A DNA stretch of 64,000 nt. Origin: Schistosoma haematobium (Eukaryota; Platyhelminthes; Trematoda; Strigeidida; Schistosomatidae). The translations under genes and the position numbers were made by a program. Positions 9,471-21,715 of the stretch are shown piece after piece. Location: the NCBI RefSeq assembly GCF_000699445.3, contig NC_067201.1, forward strand, positions 11,401,501-11,465,500. The letters are read 5' to 3'. Every line of letters starts with the position of its first letter. The stretch's first letter is position 1. A model generated the notes under the pieces. It worked only from the letters and a program-made list of their open reading frames with translations. It was not told the origin of the DNA and ran no database searches.

Positions 9471-11195
9471 AAATAATAATAAACTATACTTAGCCCTTAA
9501 CGTTTTTGCATACTCGTCTCAAACTTTTTAATCCAATAAAGAATTCGAGGCGAAATGTTTTTCTTTTGCCACATTTTTCATTTTGGCTAATGTAATTGTT
9601 ATGTGTTTGCCTTTAATGTCCCACTCTCTTAGGTATTGTTGAATATGAGTAATGATAGACCATAATAAACAATCTACAAATGTGAGCCTATCAGAATATG
9701 TGAATTGGTATTCATTAAATGAGATCGATTAATCGTCAAAGGTTAATATTCATTCAGGAGTACATAAGCACATAGAAATACTAGATAACACAGAAGTGGG
9801 TTTTTTTATTTCAAGGAAACGTTTTCTGAATTATTCACTTCACATAATTTTTCATTAGCATTCTACTATTAATAATATGAATCAATAAACTAGTCAATCG
9901 AACTTTATAATTACTATAGGGTAGAAAAAAAGCATCTATTAACATGGAAACCATCGATTTACTGTTCGAAATATATCATATTTATAATCATATAAACCTA
10001 ATTATCTTCTTTAGCCTGATTCTGTCAAGTCAAAACAACAATCAATAATGATTCATACAAATTAATAAATCAATAAAAACAGAACTATTTACTGGTCATG
10101 AATTCGATTTTCAGCATTTTAAAATTGTTTAACCTGACATCTAAATATCAGGACTGTTTAATTACATAACAAACTTGTGCTCTTATACATAGCAAACAAT
10201 TGTGACAAGATGGTTATATTGAGGATGTATATATGATGTGTGGTAGTGTAAATAAATTATGATTGTTCGTTGAGTACAGACTAATAGCCACACCCTATAG
10301 ACTATTAAACATGTGATGTTCTTCCTTATTATTGATTTCTTCTCTAAACTCACTGTGTGTGATCGATCATAATTGTATTAAATAAACTATTCTCTAGTAT
10401 TAATCTGGTTTTATATTTTGGATCGTGAATTGTGATTCTGATATAACGAGATCAGTCTAATTAACGTAATAACATAATGTATGTGTAACTGAGGAAAATA
10501 TTGTAAACCATCCGTTATATTAATATATATATGTTAGTTATTACTAAACAAAATTCAATTCAAATCCTTTCTAATAATTATATCAATACCATATTTTTTA
10601 ATCATTATTATCAATAGAATCGGTCCTCATCAATTTCTTTTGGCTTAAAATTTCACGTTTATTATTATTATCATTATTATTAATGGCTTTATTCAATATT
10701 CTATTTTTGATAGAATATAGAATTATCAGCACAAAGTATTTCATCAGGTTTCCTTTTCTTATTTCTTGATCGATCCTGACAATAAATATTGAGTGAACGC
10801 CGATTAGATGCTAACAGTTCAAGAATCGACATTTGAATGTTTCAATGGATATTGTTAGCCACCACGATGTCTCTCATTGTACTTTTTCGTAACTTGTACA
10901 GCGAAAGTTCATAAACGCACCAGAATGGGTTATGCGATTAATGGATATTATGATGTATTACAACAAATAAAACCAGATAACTTGTTGAAATATTTAGATG
11001 GCAGAAACAGATAGTCCATATATTCAAACAGGTCGTCAGAATATTATGTAACTGCGAATTAAATGATTGATCTTGAACGGTTGTTGTAAATAGTCTAATG
11101 CTTGACTATGTTAACTACATTGCAAACTTGCTTGACTAATAGTCCGTTCAAAAGTTTCGTGTTTTGAATGAATATTCAATTTCGATTAAATGAAT
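9471..11195. other. AT-rich sequence without recognised gene
   Basis: No coding signal. The stretch 10200-10440 has an LTR-like look (AATAAACTATTCTC), but no partner or target duplication was found. Confidence 0.4.
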
Positions 11196-11198
11196 TTC

Positions 11199-11310
11199 AA
11201 TCGTTGAGATCATGAGTCAGTTGAAGCGAGAACACCAAAGAAAACCTGACTCATGATCTCAACTATTGAAATTTACTACAATCTCCACAAAACCTCTTCT
11301 GATACTAAAT
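11199..11310. repeat. Fold-back of two hammerhead-SINE tails
   Basis: A minus-strand tail (11203-11250) is fused to a plus-strand tail (11249-11306, CTCATGATCTCAACTATTG through CTCCACAAAACC). Heads and ribozymes are deleted, leaving a short palindrome. Confidence 0.6.
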
Positions 11311-11518
11311 TGTATGAATTGTTTTTGATTAATTTTATAAACTAATCCCTAAACTTAGGTAAGTAAATTAATTATATGTTGTTGACTTTAATTAATAAAA
11401 AAAATGGGAGCAAATAGTATTTAGCCAAACAATAAAATTTGTATTCTATTGACTATTGAATGATCTAAGAGATCTCAATTTTTTTATTTAAACCTTAAAA
11501 TGAACTTTAGTTAGCTTT

Positions 11519-11882
11519 AAGTACATGATCTGATTTTGGCCGGACACTATTAGCAACAACGTACTGTGGGAGAGAACAAACCAGATCCCAGCGGAGGAAG
11601 AAATCAGGAAGAAGAGCTGGAAGTGGATAGGACACATATTGAGGAAAGCACCCAACTGTGTCACGAGGCAAGCCCTCACATGGAATCCCCAAGGCCAAAG
11701 GAAAAGAGGAATACCAAAGAACACATTACGCTGAGAAATGGAAATAGACATGAGAAAAATGAATAAGAATCGGATGGAACTAGAAAAGAAGGCCCAGGAC
11801 AAAGTGGTTTGGAGAATGCTGGTCAGCGGCCTATGTTCCATTGGGAGTAACAGGCGTAAGTAAGTAAGTACATGATCTGATT
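11519..11882 (+). mobile_element. 5'-truncated SR2-like LINE with 17-bp target duplication
   Basis: The insert 11536-11865 encodes the last part of the RTE ORF in shifting frames ([20 protein letters not shown], then [13 protein letters not shown] and GWRMLVSGLCSIGSNRRK) and ends in TAAG repeats. It is flanked by identical 17-bp sequences AAGTACATGATCTGATT at 11519-11535 and 11866-11882. This is a textbook target-primed insertion. The 3' end of the duplication may borrow from the TAAG tail, so its true length may be slightly shorter. Confidence 0.9.
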
Positions 11883-12705
11883 AATTGAAACGAATTAATT
11901 ATTGATAACTAATTGTTGTTGCTTTTTTGTATGTGTATTCATTCTTTAATGGTTTTAGATCAATATTTCTACTTTATGAGCAAGTATCTTATTAATAACA
12001 CCATTCCAAGTGATTAGCAACAGTTCATATGATCGATGTAAATAATTTAGGGCTTTTAGTTTTGATATAACTAAAGAGTGAAAACAATCAGAGATGAGTT
12101 AGATTTTTATTGAGACAATACATTCATGGTACAATAAAATGGACCCTTCATGATTGAATGAAAGAAGAAGAAGAAAAACAGTAAGAACATCTACTATTAT
12201 GTACTAAATCAAGATATTTGTAATATTAAAAGATATCTACATTTTGATCTTATCAAATTGCCCCATATCCCAGAATTCCATCACTTACACTTTGTCTTAG
12301 TCAAGTATTTAACTAATTCCAAACCCATTCTTTATCTGTAATTGGTTTGTATTTGAATTTAATAATTAAAAGATTATTGGTTCCGAACTTCGCTTACATT
12401 TCTTTTTACTTCATTTAAACGATTGTGTAGACATTTCCAGCAACAAACCGATACCTTGGATCGTTAAAATCAATCTTTATTCATACGTAATTATTACATA
12501 TAATCAGTTAGTTCTTTGACCTGAAACTTACACTTGAGATTTTAAGTGATTTTTTTTGGCTTCTTCACACTAAATCATTCTTAATCATCAATAGATTCAA
12601 ACTTCATTTTACTATTATCATTATTATTATTACCATTATTATGTTAATTTACTTACCACCATCTCACTGTATTTGTTTTTATATTCAGATATAAAGCTAT
12701 CTTTA
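11883..12705. other. AT-rich sequence without recognised gene
   Basis: Only short ATT/TTA triplet runs near 12610-12650. Confidence 0.4.
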
Positions 12706-12905
12706 ATAGCTGAGATCATGAGTCAATTGAAGCTAAATCACCATGGAAAACCTGGGGGCACTGAAAGGCCATTTCATCTTATTGCGGGATTACTCAGCAG
12801 TGCGCACCCACGACCTCACCCGTGAGATCTGAACCCAGGACCTATTAGTCTCGCGCGCGAACACTTGGTCCCTCGACCAATGAGCCGGTTTTAATGTCTA
12901 ACTAT
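12706..12905 (-). mobile_element. Hammerhead SINE, ribozyme mutated
   Basis: The tail, hammerhead region and tRNA-like head (A-box-like ACCGGCTCATTGGTC) are present. The core reads CTGAGTA and GAAAT, so both core strands are damaged. Confidence 0.65.
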
Positions 12906-13244
12906 ATATTATTTCCAAGCTATGAGAGGCTACCTGAAAGAAATTATTCCTTCAGTCATGTTATGTTGTATTTTTCATACTTGATATTCTAGATCAAAAA
13001 TCACTGCGCAAGCATCCTGAAATATATGTCATGCTTTAAGTGTTGGACTAAAGCTCCTGTTTTTTTTAATTGTATCGAATATTCAAGTACGACCAATTGG
13101 TCATTTCAGTTATCAACATTTTTTATCATGTAAATAATATTTCTGTTATATCCCGACGAAAATTATGAATGGCAACTTTTGGGGACCAATACGATACATA
13201 TATGTTTATTGTATAGTTATTAAGTAGCTAAACTATGCATAATC
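12906..13244. other. AT-rich sequence without recognised gene
   Basis: Nothing recognised. Confidence 0.4.
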
Positions 13245-13545
13245 ATGTTTCTCTTATTCAAAGCTTTATTTTGACCCATAGACTATTATTATACAATTTA
13301 CCATTCTTGAGTTATGCCCAGTCTATTAATTGCAGTCTGCCACATTCACAGCCACATTTGGCTAGAGCTTGTACAAATGTTGCTTTCTATTTTGTGTTAC
13401 GATGTGATTTGTTTTGTTTGTATATAAACCCAATATGTTTGAAATACATGATTCATATCGTAGAAACTGAGATTGGTGTTCTCAATTTAACAGGTAGGGC
13501 TAAGCAGGAAGAAGGACCGATAAAGACTCTATAACGCTCGCACGG
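13245..13545 (+). repeat. Three-copy 0.3-kb dispersed repeat, copy 1
   Basis: Shares order and sequence with 30226-30515 and 59320-59630 in the same orientation: a TTA..AAGCTT start, AGTTATNCCCAATTTA, TTTGTTTGTATATAAACCCA, GAAATACATGATT, GTTCTC and an end near GACTCTA. The TATA-like TGTATATAAA in all copies would fit an LTR promoter, but no TG...CA ends or target duplication were found. Confidence 0.55.
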
Positions 13546-14227
13546 GTTTACGCGTCATCGGTTCGGCCGATAAATCACCTTTCTCTAATTGGTGGTATCA
13601 TTACATTATATATAAATAGGGCACAAGGCCACAAGTTATAGCAATTTCTTATCACACCTCATGATCAAGCTATAAGATAATGTAACTCGTGAACTTACTG
13701 GATTACGTATAGATATTTAAAGTGATATGAACTGGGTTTTAATCTCAACAATGAAGATCAACATAAATTCAGGCACATTCAACAAGCAATCCGTCAGTAG
13801 AAGTGAACTTGCGATTTTCATCGTATCACCTTATGTTAAACTACGAAGAATTTAAGAGTTAACTAATTATCTACCTTTTACAATATACTGTGACTTAATC
13901 AATAGATTAAGTTTCGCTTTGATAGTAAAGTAAGCAACAAATGATCAAATAGGGAATTATTTTAGTATAATTACCAGTCATACAAATTAAGTACAGCAAT
14001 TAACTCATTTTTAAAGTCAGTTATAGTTATACATTATTCGGGGTAACATTAAAATTTGTTCACACTGTTACATATTCAATACTGCTGACTATAATCACTT
14101 TATTCCCACTAATAATGTTTTGTGGACATTATCTTTTTCCCCAATCATCCAATTATAGAAAAGCAGAGAGCCAGATAAGTGATCAAAAGCAATTTTTCTT
14201 CCTATGATTAATCATTTACCTGATTGT
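13546..14227. other. AT-rich sequence without recognised gene
   Basis: Nothing recognised. Confidence 0.4.
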
Positions 14228-15020
<793 letters not shown>

Positions 15021-15185
15021 CAAGCTATAAATTATCATAACTATATAAATTTTTTAATACTTAAACGTTTGCCATTTTCTATTAGTTTAAGACCGAAAGT
15101 AACAAATAGTCGGTTAAAAGATAGTTTATAGTTTCATTCTACAGAAGAAATCCCATATAATTACTTACTATTTCATAATATTTTT

Positions 15186-15330
15186 GATTGAGATCATGAA
15201 TTGGTTGATGGTAGACCACTATTGAAAACCTGGAAGCACTAGACGATTATCAACAATGGCCTAGCATTAATCGATTCATGATCTCAATCAAAATCATTAA
15301 CAATCTCCAAAACCCACTACTGATATTTCA
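15186..15330. repeat. Fold-back hammerhead SINE remnant, second subfamily
   Basis: A minus tail (ATTGAGATCATGAATTGGTTG) and a plus tail (AATCGATTCATGATCTCAATC) flank AAAACCTGGAAGCACTAGAC. The ribozyme is deleted. The same subfamily wording occurs at 20335 and 21660. Confidence 0.55.
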
Positions 15331-16315
15331 TAATACTTAGAAAATTTACAAAATAACTTATCCAAAAATGCTTATATAAATCTTATATTTACTTATCATT
15401 GTCTCTTAATAAATTCTACAATAAACCATGTTGAACATGGTGATAATTGATAATCATTAGGTAACATCACCAACTAACTTAAATTAGAAATATGAACCAT
15501 CAATTGTTATTTAAATGATCTTATTGTACTTTGTGAAGGTTCTCTATTCAATTCATAAGGTGGCCATAGAGTATAACTTCTAAAAGCTTGTCCTAATAGA
15601 GCAAAATAGTTGTCTAGCCGTTTCTTACTTTCAATAGTTGCGTAATTAAAGTCACATTGTGGTACAAACCACAGAGTTTCACATATCTACAACACACAAT
15701 TTAGTTATGTTAAAAACTTTTAAATAACGTATTCATTATTAAGAGAATCTTGAATAGGAATCATTCAGTCTGGATATTTTTATTTACTTGAATTTTTGCC
15801 GTGATATAAGTGTAAATAAAATACTTCAAAAATACTAACATCGCCTACGCAATCAAGTGAATTCTTAGGTAAACAAATTGTCTTTATAAACCGTAACGTA
15901 ATTTTATAGTTTAATTTATGAGTCAATTGAAGCTAGACCAAAATGGAAAACTTTTCAGAGGCTAGTATCCTCTATATCTGACTCCAATAAATAGTATCCC
16001 ATTAACTGAGTATTTAATGCAGGCTAAATCTCCTAGTAGAATTATGGATTTACTCGAGATTATTCAAAAGCCTAAACAGCAATTATAGAGATAGTTTTTT
16101 GTTAAAGATTGGTAAGGTTCGCAATCGTACACGAAGCAAACACACAAGGAAACCAAGATTATGTGTGTGTGTTCAAAATCCATATATATTTTTGACTGTT
16201 AATCAAGTATGGATAAATTATTGATTATCTGTGTACTACAACCAATGGGAGAATAGGTTGAAAATTGATGTGCAGAAATGTGCTCAATCATACTCACACA
16301 AAATTACATAGCGGG
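15331..16315. other. AT-rich sequence with one SINE tail fragment
   Basis: A tail fragment (GAGTCAATTGAAGCTAGACC) lies at about 15916-15960, minus orientation. The rest is unremarkable. Confidence 0.4.
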
Positions 16316-16610
16316 TTAAGTGTCTAAATTACAATGAGCAGATAAATAATACAGTAGTGGAATAGGCTTACTACAACCTCGGCAGCGCGCATCCACGATC
16401 CCGCCCCCCCCTGCGAGATTCCATACCAGCACGCAACAGGCTCGCGCGCGAACACCACTGAGCCGACATCCAACGGTGTTAATATCTAACTCCAACCAAT
16501 CCACGAAATCGCGCCACCGCCCACCATTGTCTTCAGTGAGTTACTATCTCACAACAGATCCGGTTGAACTCCATGAATTCAACTATAAAATTACTAAAAT
16601 CTCCACGTAA
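16316..16610 (-). mobile_element. Hammerhead SINE head, ribozyme deleted
   Basis: The minus strand carries the tRNA-like head (GTTAATATCTAAC reverse, CGGCTCAGTGGTGTTC), a C-run (CCCGCCCCCCCC in plus) and the GGATGCGCGCTGC start of stem I. The catalytic core and stem III are missing. A linker like those of other inverted pairs follows to about 16570. Confidence 0.55.
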
Positions 16611-16629
16611 CGTGATTGAAAATTGGTCA

Positions 16630-16850
16630 AAATTAAACTTGTACATCATTGAATTCTGACTCAGTGGTCTAGAGATTTAGAACTCGCGTGTGCAATCGAA
16701 GGTCTTTGATTCGCTGTACAATTTCGCAGTTGTGGGTGAGTATTGTTGATTTTTCCCATACTGAGATGAAATGACCGTCCAGTATTTCAAGGTTTTCAGT
16801 GATTGTTTATCTGAGATCCATTTGTGATCTCAGCAAAATTCAACAGTTTA
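16630..16850 (+). mobile_element. Strongly diverged hammerhead SINE
   Basis: CTGACTCAGTGGTCTAGAG (A-box-like head), a decayed B box and CCCATACTGAGATGAAATGACC (hammerhead remnant) follow the family order. The core is broken. Confidence 0.5.
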
Positions 16851-17284
16851 TACAACCTTGTACTGGAAACGTAGCAAGTTTGATTGTCTTGTGTTCAAAT
16901 AAGTAGTGTGAGAATGTGTCGATATATATAAGTTCACTTACTAGATAAATAAAACTACCTAAATAGTCATGTGATTTAAGCTAATCATATGAAAATTCTT
17001 TTAAGTTTTTAGTTTGTAAGAAGAATCAAATGATTTACTACTGACTGATGAATACTTCATGAGGGGAAATGACGAAAATTTTCAAATTTGAAATCGATAA
17101 TTTGATTCTCCTTCAGACATTTTCACTGGTACCTAATTTTAGGGAGTTATTCAAACAATTATAGCCTATTTATGCGAATAGTTTGACAACAATTGGGCGC
17201 CAAGTATAGGGAAGTCATTATACGTGAAAATTATATTTAAAATAATTAGATTGATTGAAATTTAAATAATCCCGTTTGGAAATA
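16851..17284. other. AT-rich sequence, possibly decayed PLE 5' part
   Basis: It precedes recognisable PLE coding sequence, but I cannot support any motif in it. Confidence 0.3.
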
Positions 17285-18095
17285 TAAACAGCATTTCAGA
17301 GAGCATTAAGCTAATAGAGGAAATAGAATCCAGTGAACACAAAATAGCATTTCTTGATTGTTTAGTTGGACAAAAAAATAATTAAAATAAGTTGAAAATA
17401 AATGTATTCAGGAAATCAGCATATTCTGAGAGATGCTTAGATTATGGTTTGGCTTATGCGCCTTGTAAGAAAGTCACAGTTGTAAAACATCTAATTAACA
17501 GAAGTATTAATCTTGTTACAGATAAATAAGACCAACAGGTTAAATTGAATAGGGTTTTATCTACGATTAGAGATAACAACTACCCCAAAGAGTTTTTAAA
17601 GAAGATTATTAGAAATAAAAGAAAAAAACTAAGCTAGAGTGTATACCGAAAGATTGTAAGTCCACCGTGGTCATCCTATACCGTATTGAAAAATTGGAAG
17701 AAATCAAGAGAATTCTAAACAAACATAATATAAGACACCATAAGATCAGCATTACTGAAAGTTAAGGATAGGTTACCAAAGGAAGAACAACAGAATATCG
17801 TCTATGAGACCAACTGTCATGAATGTAATGCAGCACATATAGCAGAAACCTCCAGATAATTGAACGTGAGATTGAAGGAACACAAAAAGTGCTTGCAAAA
17901 TGTTCTCAAATCCCCATTTAACCAAAAGAAACTTGAAAATAAGTCGGCGATAGAGTTACACGCGTTAGAAACAGGATATAAGATTAATTTTAAAGGGACC
18001 AAAATACTTCAGAAATGTTTTAACACTCATAGAGAAAGATTGAACAAGAACAGACTGAACCGAAAGGATAGTATTCAACTAGCTACAACATGGTA
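17285..18095 (+). pseudogene. Penelope-like element: RT end and GIY-YIG domain, broken
   Basis: Relayed frames give SIKLIEEIESSEHKIAFLDC near 17300 (the PLE RT IAFLD motif), FRKSAYSERCLDYGLAYAPC, KKVTVVKHLINRS, then IVYETNCHECNAAHIAETSR near 17800. The last matches the GIY-YIG pattern (I/VY.. C..C....Y/HIG.T.R) with the IG replaced by IA. A frame from 17860 continues LNVRLKEHKKCL to HRERLNKNRL. Stops at several places show it is dead. GIY-YIG placement C-terminal to RT is the PLE hallmark. Confidence 0.8.
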
Positions 18096-18299
18096 AATAT
18101 TTGTTAACAATTAATTCGACCTATTCTTTATTCAACCTGTTTATTTTACATGCATTATTATTCTGACTAAAATTAATGTGGGTTATTTTAGCAATACAAT
18201 TATGTATTTGATGATTCACATTTTATATGCACATCGGTTATTCAAAAACAATTTTTTAACCTTGAACCTGCACTTTTATTTTATTTTTTCATTCATAAA

Positions 18300-18790
18300 A
18301 AAACAGTTTAACACCATAGATGAATAGTACCTAGCAGTGCTAAAGAAGCTTGTGACTTAAGGCTATATCAAGGCAATCCGTAGAGGATGCACATATGCCA
18401 ACATGAGACGGATCAATTGCAGTCCTAAATAACATTGGGATGATACAAGTAAAACAACACCAAGTGAATACAAATTAACACCGATTGTTGATAACTCAAT
18501 CTTACACATACCTACATGCACATACACTCACAATTCGTTCAGTTATTCAGTTTCACATCGTGAACTTTTCATATGATCCACATATAACTGACTCATGTTA
18601 TTCTATTTACTAAAATCAACATCCAAATATGATTAGATTAGCACAGTATACATTTGATTTGATTGTTGAACACTATATATTTCTTTGATGATTTTGATTA
18701 TTACCCTGAAGAAGTCCCAACAAATCGTTGGACGAAAAGTTGAAATGATTTTAAATTTCAATCACTGAGGTTATTTCAAATATATAATTT
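18300..18790 (+). repeat. Presumed PLE 3' region with hammerhead-like motif
   Basis: Non-coding sequence downstream of the PLE frame. At 18706-18738 it reads CTGAAGA, then AGTCCCAAC, a short loop, GTTGGAC and GAAAA. Stem II pairs strongly (GTCC..AAC with GTTGGAC, one bulge), but there is one extra A after the core and GAAAC is GAAAA. Known: PLEs of several animals carry hammerheads. Assignment of the whole stretch to the PLE is inferred from proximity. Confidence 0.45.
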
Positions 18791-20334
18791 TCACATATAA
18801 TTATAGTCTACTATCGTAATTGCGTGTCCTATATATGTTTCAACTATTAGTGTTTACCACAGTCCACAATGACACCGTTAAACATTTTATCGATAGGAAA
18901 TCAGCTTACGTTTTATTTCTTATCATGTTTGAATTCAACACATGAGTTTACGAGGATTCATTAGTCTAGTTAACCTCCGATATGGTTATTTTTTGAGTAT
19001 CATATTATGCTGGCTAAAGAATGCTTCCTCCTTGTATGTTTTCTTCATACTCTATAAGACGACAGTGTATACATTTTAACACCATAGAGTGATGAAAATG
19101 TACACGTATTTATCCTAAACAGTTCTTGCCCTCAATTATTTATCATCATCCCTACAGTCTAAATGACATCGGTTGTAGTCGGGTCAATCTGTCTCATTCA
19201 ATCTAAAGCTGGTGCATATTAGAAATAGCAGGTTTTCAGAGAACAGTATGCTACAGTAAATGTTAATTTTCATCTTAAGTGCTAAAATTACTTACTAAGT
19301 ACCACATAAATTTTTGGCTCAGCCAACGAATGTTGGAGTCACTTATTATAGTGACTTTTGAGGAATATTAACTTTCGGTAAGATACACATGTGAGTATTT
19401 CAAGTTGAAATCTGTGATAGCGTGTATTTATGTCGTTTCACGTTCTAAAGTTCTTATTTTATTTAATCACCATACAAGGGTGGACGCTATGTTTTCAGAG
19501 TTCATTCTATACTTACAAGTGTAAAGCAAAAAAGTTATCATCAGAAATAAGTGATTATGTATTTGCCTTACATGTGAATTTCAGAGCAAACATTGAATTT
19601 ATGACATTGAATTCAGTATTTTCAGCTGACGATATCTGATATCCTGTATCATACAACTGTTAAATACTGAAATTTTCAACATAATATTAAGAAGACTACA
19701 ATAACATTTCAAAAAATTGAACCAGTTGTACTGGTTACGAATACTACCAAAATAGAGATAACCTGAGAGGGGTTAAGTGGTAGTTAGAATTTGTCTAAAG
19801 GCTTCTAAAGTTGTGTAACCCATCAACATTTTCACAACGGTAAATGATTTTTCTTCTTTGTGAATAAATGAATCGATTTACCAGCCTGACAGCGTGATTG
19901 CATAATCCAAATTATAGTTACTTAAGTTCTGTGACATACTGAATTTTACGAATGATTTTTTTTTTGCTTTTGTATCGTCATCCTACATACATCAGACTAC
20001 ATCACTGATATAAGAAATACATGAGGCACATACATGTAATAATTGTCCTCTTTTGTAGACGAGAAGATATCAGTGCTGACAGTTCATATTATCCTGAAGA
20101 AATAATTTTACACATCCATCATCTTAATACAGGCAGCAATACAACTTCACTCTCAAACTTTCTGGCTTTACTCACAACCCTTCCTAACCGATTTACTAAG
20201 TGTGATTAAAAAAAGCTCAAACAGCAAATATTCCATTCAAGATAGTTTTGATATTATCAACTGCAGAAGTGAACTAAATCAATGAGTGAATGAATCCATT
20301 ACGATACAGACCCAATTACAAACATAACAAATAA
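18791..20334. other. AT-rich sequence without recognised gene
   Basis: Small open frames only, none with recognisable motifs. Confidence 0.4.
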
Positions 20335-20595
20335 TATTTTTGATTGAGATCATGAACCGATTGATGTTGGATTAACATTGGAAACCTGGAAGCACTGGAC
20401 GGCCGTTTCATCCTATTTCCGGGACTCCTTAGCAGTGCACATCCACGATCCCGCCCCCCCCCACGAGATTTGAACCCAAGACCTTCAGTCTCGTGCGCAA
20501 ACGCCTCAACTACTGGACCGGTGAGCCGGCATCCAATGGTGTTAGTATCTAACATCAACCAATCCATGAAACTCCGCGACCATCTTCCATTGTAT
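20335..20595 (-). mobile_element. Hammerhead SINE with a single core mutation
   Basis: Complete unit on the minus strand: tRNA-like head (GGATGCCGGCTCACCGGTCC), B-box region, C-run, hammerhead and tail. All three helices pair: stem I GCACTG/CAGTGC (20438-20433 with 20397-20392), stem II GTCC/GGAT, stem III ACGG/CCGT, GAAAC intact. The core reads CTAAGGA (20432-20426), that is the essential G5 is A, so it should not cleave. Confidence 0.75.
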
Positions 20596-21190
20596 ATATA
20601 TAAAAGTATCTTAATATTTAAAATGACTAATACCAACACACCTATTGGTAAATTTTATCTCAGATTTAAGGTAAACATTATGAAATAGTTAAGTATTTAG
20701 GAAAACAACATTATATTAGAAAGTTCATTATCAAATAAGGAAGTGTAGGAGTATATCATATGAATAAAATTATACATGCATAATAATAATAATGATATTC
20801 TATCATATGAACTCGTGATAATGATGATAAACAAAACAACTATAAACATCAATGAAATCATTTACAAACAAATTACATTTTATACAAATCTATATTCTTT
20901 TTATAGCATTACTGTTTGTAAAAGTATGGATTTCTATATGTATATATATATATATATGGATATTATTATAGTTTAGGTATGCTGAAAGAATTCTTAAGCT
21001 TAAATGGAACAACAAAACTACTTTTTTGAAAAATATCTATCTATAACCGAGAACGAATCACTTACTATGAATGAAAATCTGTTTAAGATCTTTTTTATTT
21101 TCAGTAGTATGTAAATTTCTATTATAATTGAATTTAAATATATTGAAAAAATAAAAAGGAAATTGAAAATTTTCGAATTTATGAAAATAA
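20596..21190. other. AT-rich sequence without recognised gene
   Basis: Contains a short (TA)n run near 20940. Confidence 0.4.
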
Positions 21191-21193
21191 AAT

Positions 21194-21715
21194 TCAATCG
21201 AACTTAGATCATTATTGAAAACCTGGAAGAATTGGACGACCGTTTCGTCCTAGTATGGGACTCGATCCTCGGTCCGGTCCACAGGACTCGAACCCGGGGG
21301 TTTCAGTCTCACGCGCGGGCGCTTAAACTCTAGAACACTGAGCTGACATTCAACGGTGTTAATGTCTAATTTCAATGGATCCATGATCTTGCACAACCCT
21401 TCATCCATTGTCTGAAGTGGATAACCGTCTCCACCCAACACGGATTTCAGTTGGTCACGGTTTCTCACTAGAAGTTCAGGAAATTCACCTTGAAGCTAGT
21501 TATTAGTAGTCTAGAGGCTAAGTGTTCACACGTGAGACTTAAGGTCCTGGGTTCGAGTCCCGCATGCGGGATCCTGGATGTGCACTGTTGAGGATTCCCA
21601 TACTGGGACGAAACGGCCGTCCGATTCTTCCAGGTTTTCAATGGTCGTCTAACATCAGTCGATTCATTATCTCAATCAAAAACTTAACAAACTCTACAAC
21701 CCCATACTGAAATTA
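21194..21715. mobile_element. Inverted pair of hammerhead SINEs with long linker
   Basis: A minus copy (about 21194-21400, core CTGANGA lost) and a plus copy (about 21505-21715) face each other across a roughly 100-bp linker. The plus copy keeps a perfect B box (GGTTCGAGTCC, 21550-21560 region) and GAAAC, but its core reads TTGAGGA and stem II is weakened. GC content is clearly higher than in the surroundings. Confidence 0.7.

Noticed and set aside
20316..21468. Several open frames of 60-107 codons over the GC-richer blocks
   Set aside because: They are both-strand translations of hammerhead SINE copies, which carry few stops because of higher GC.
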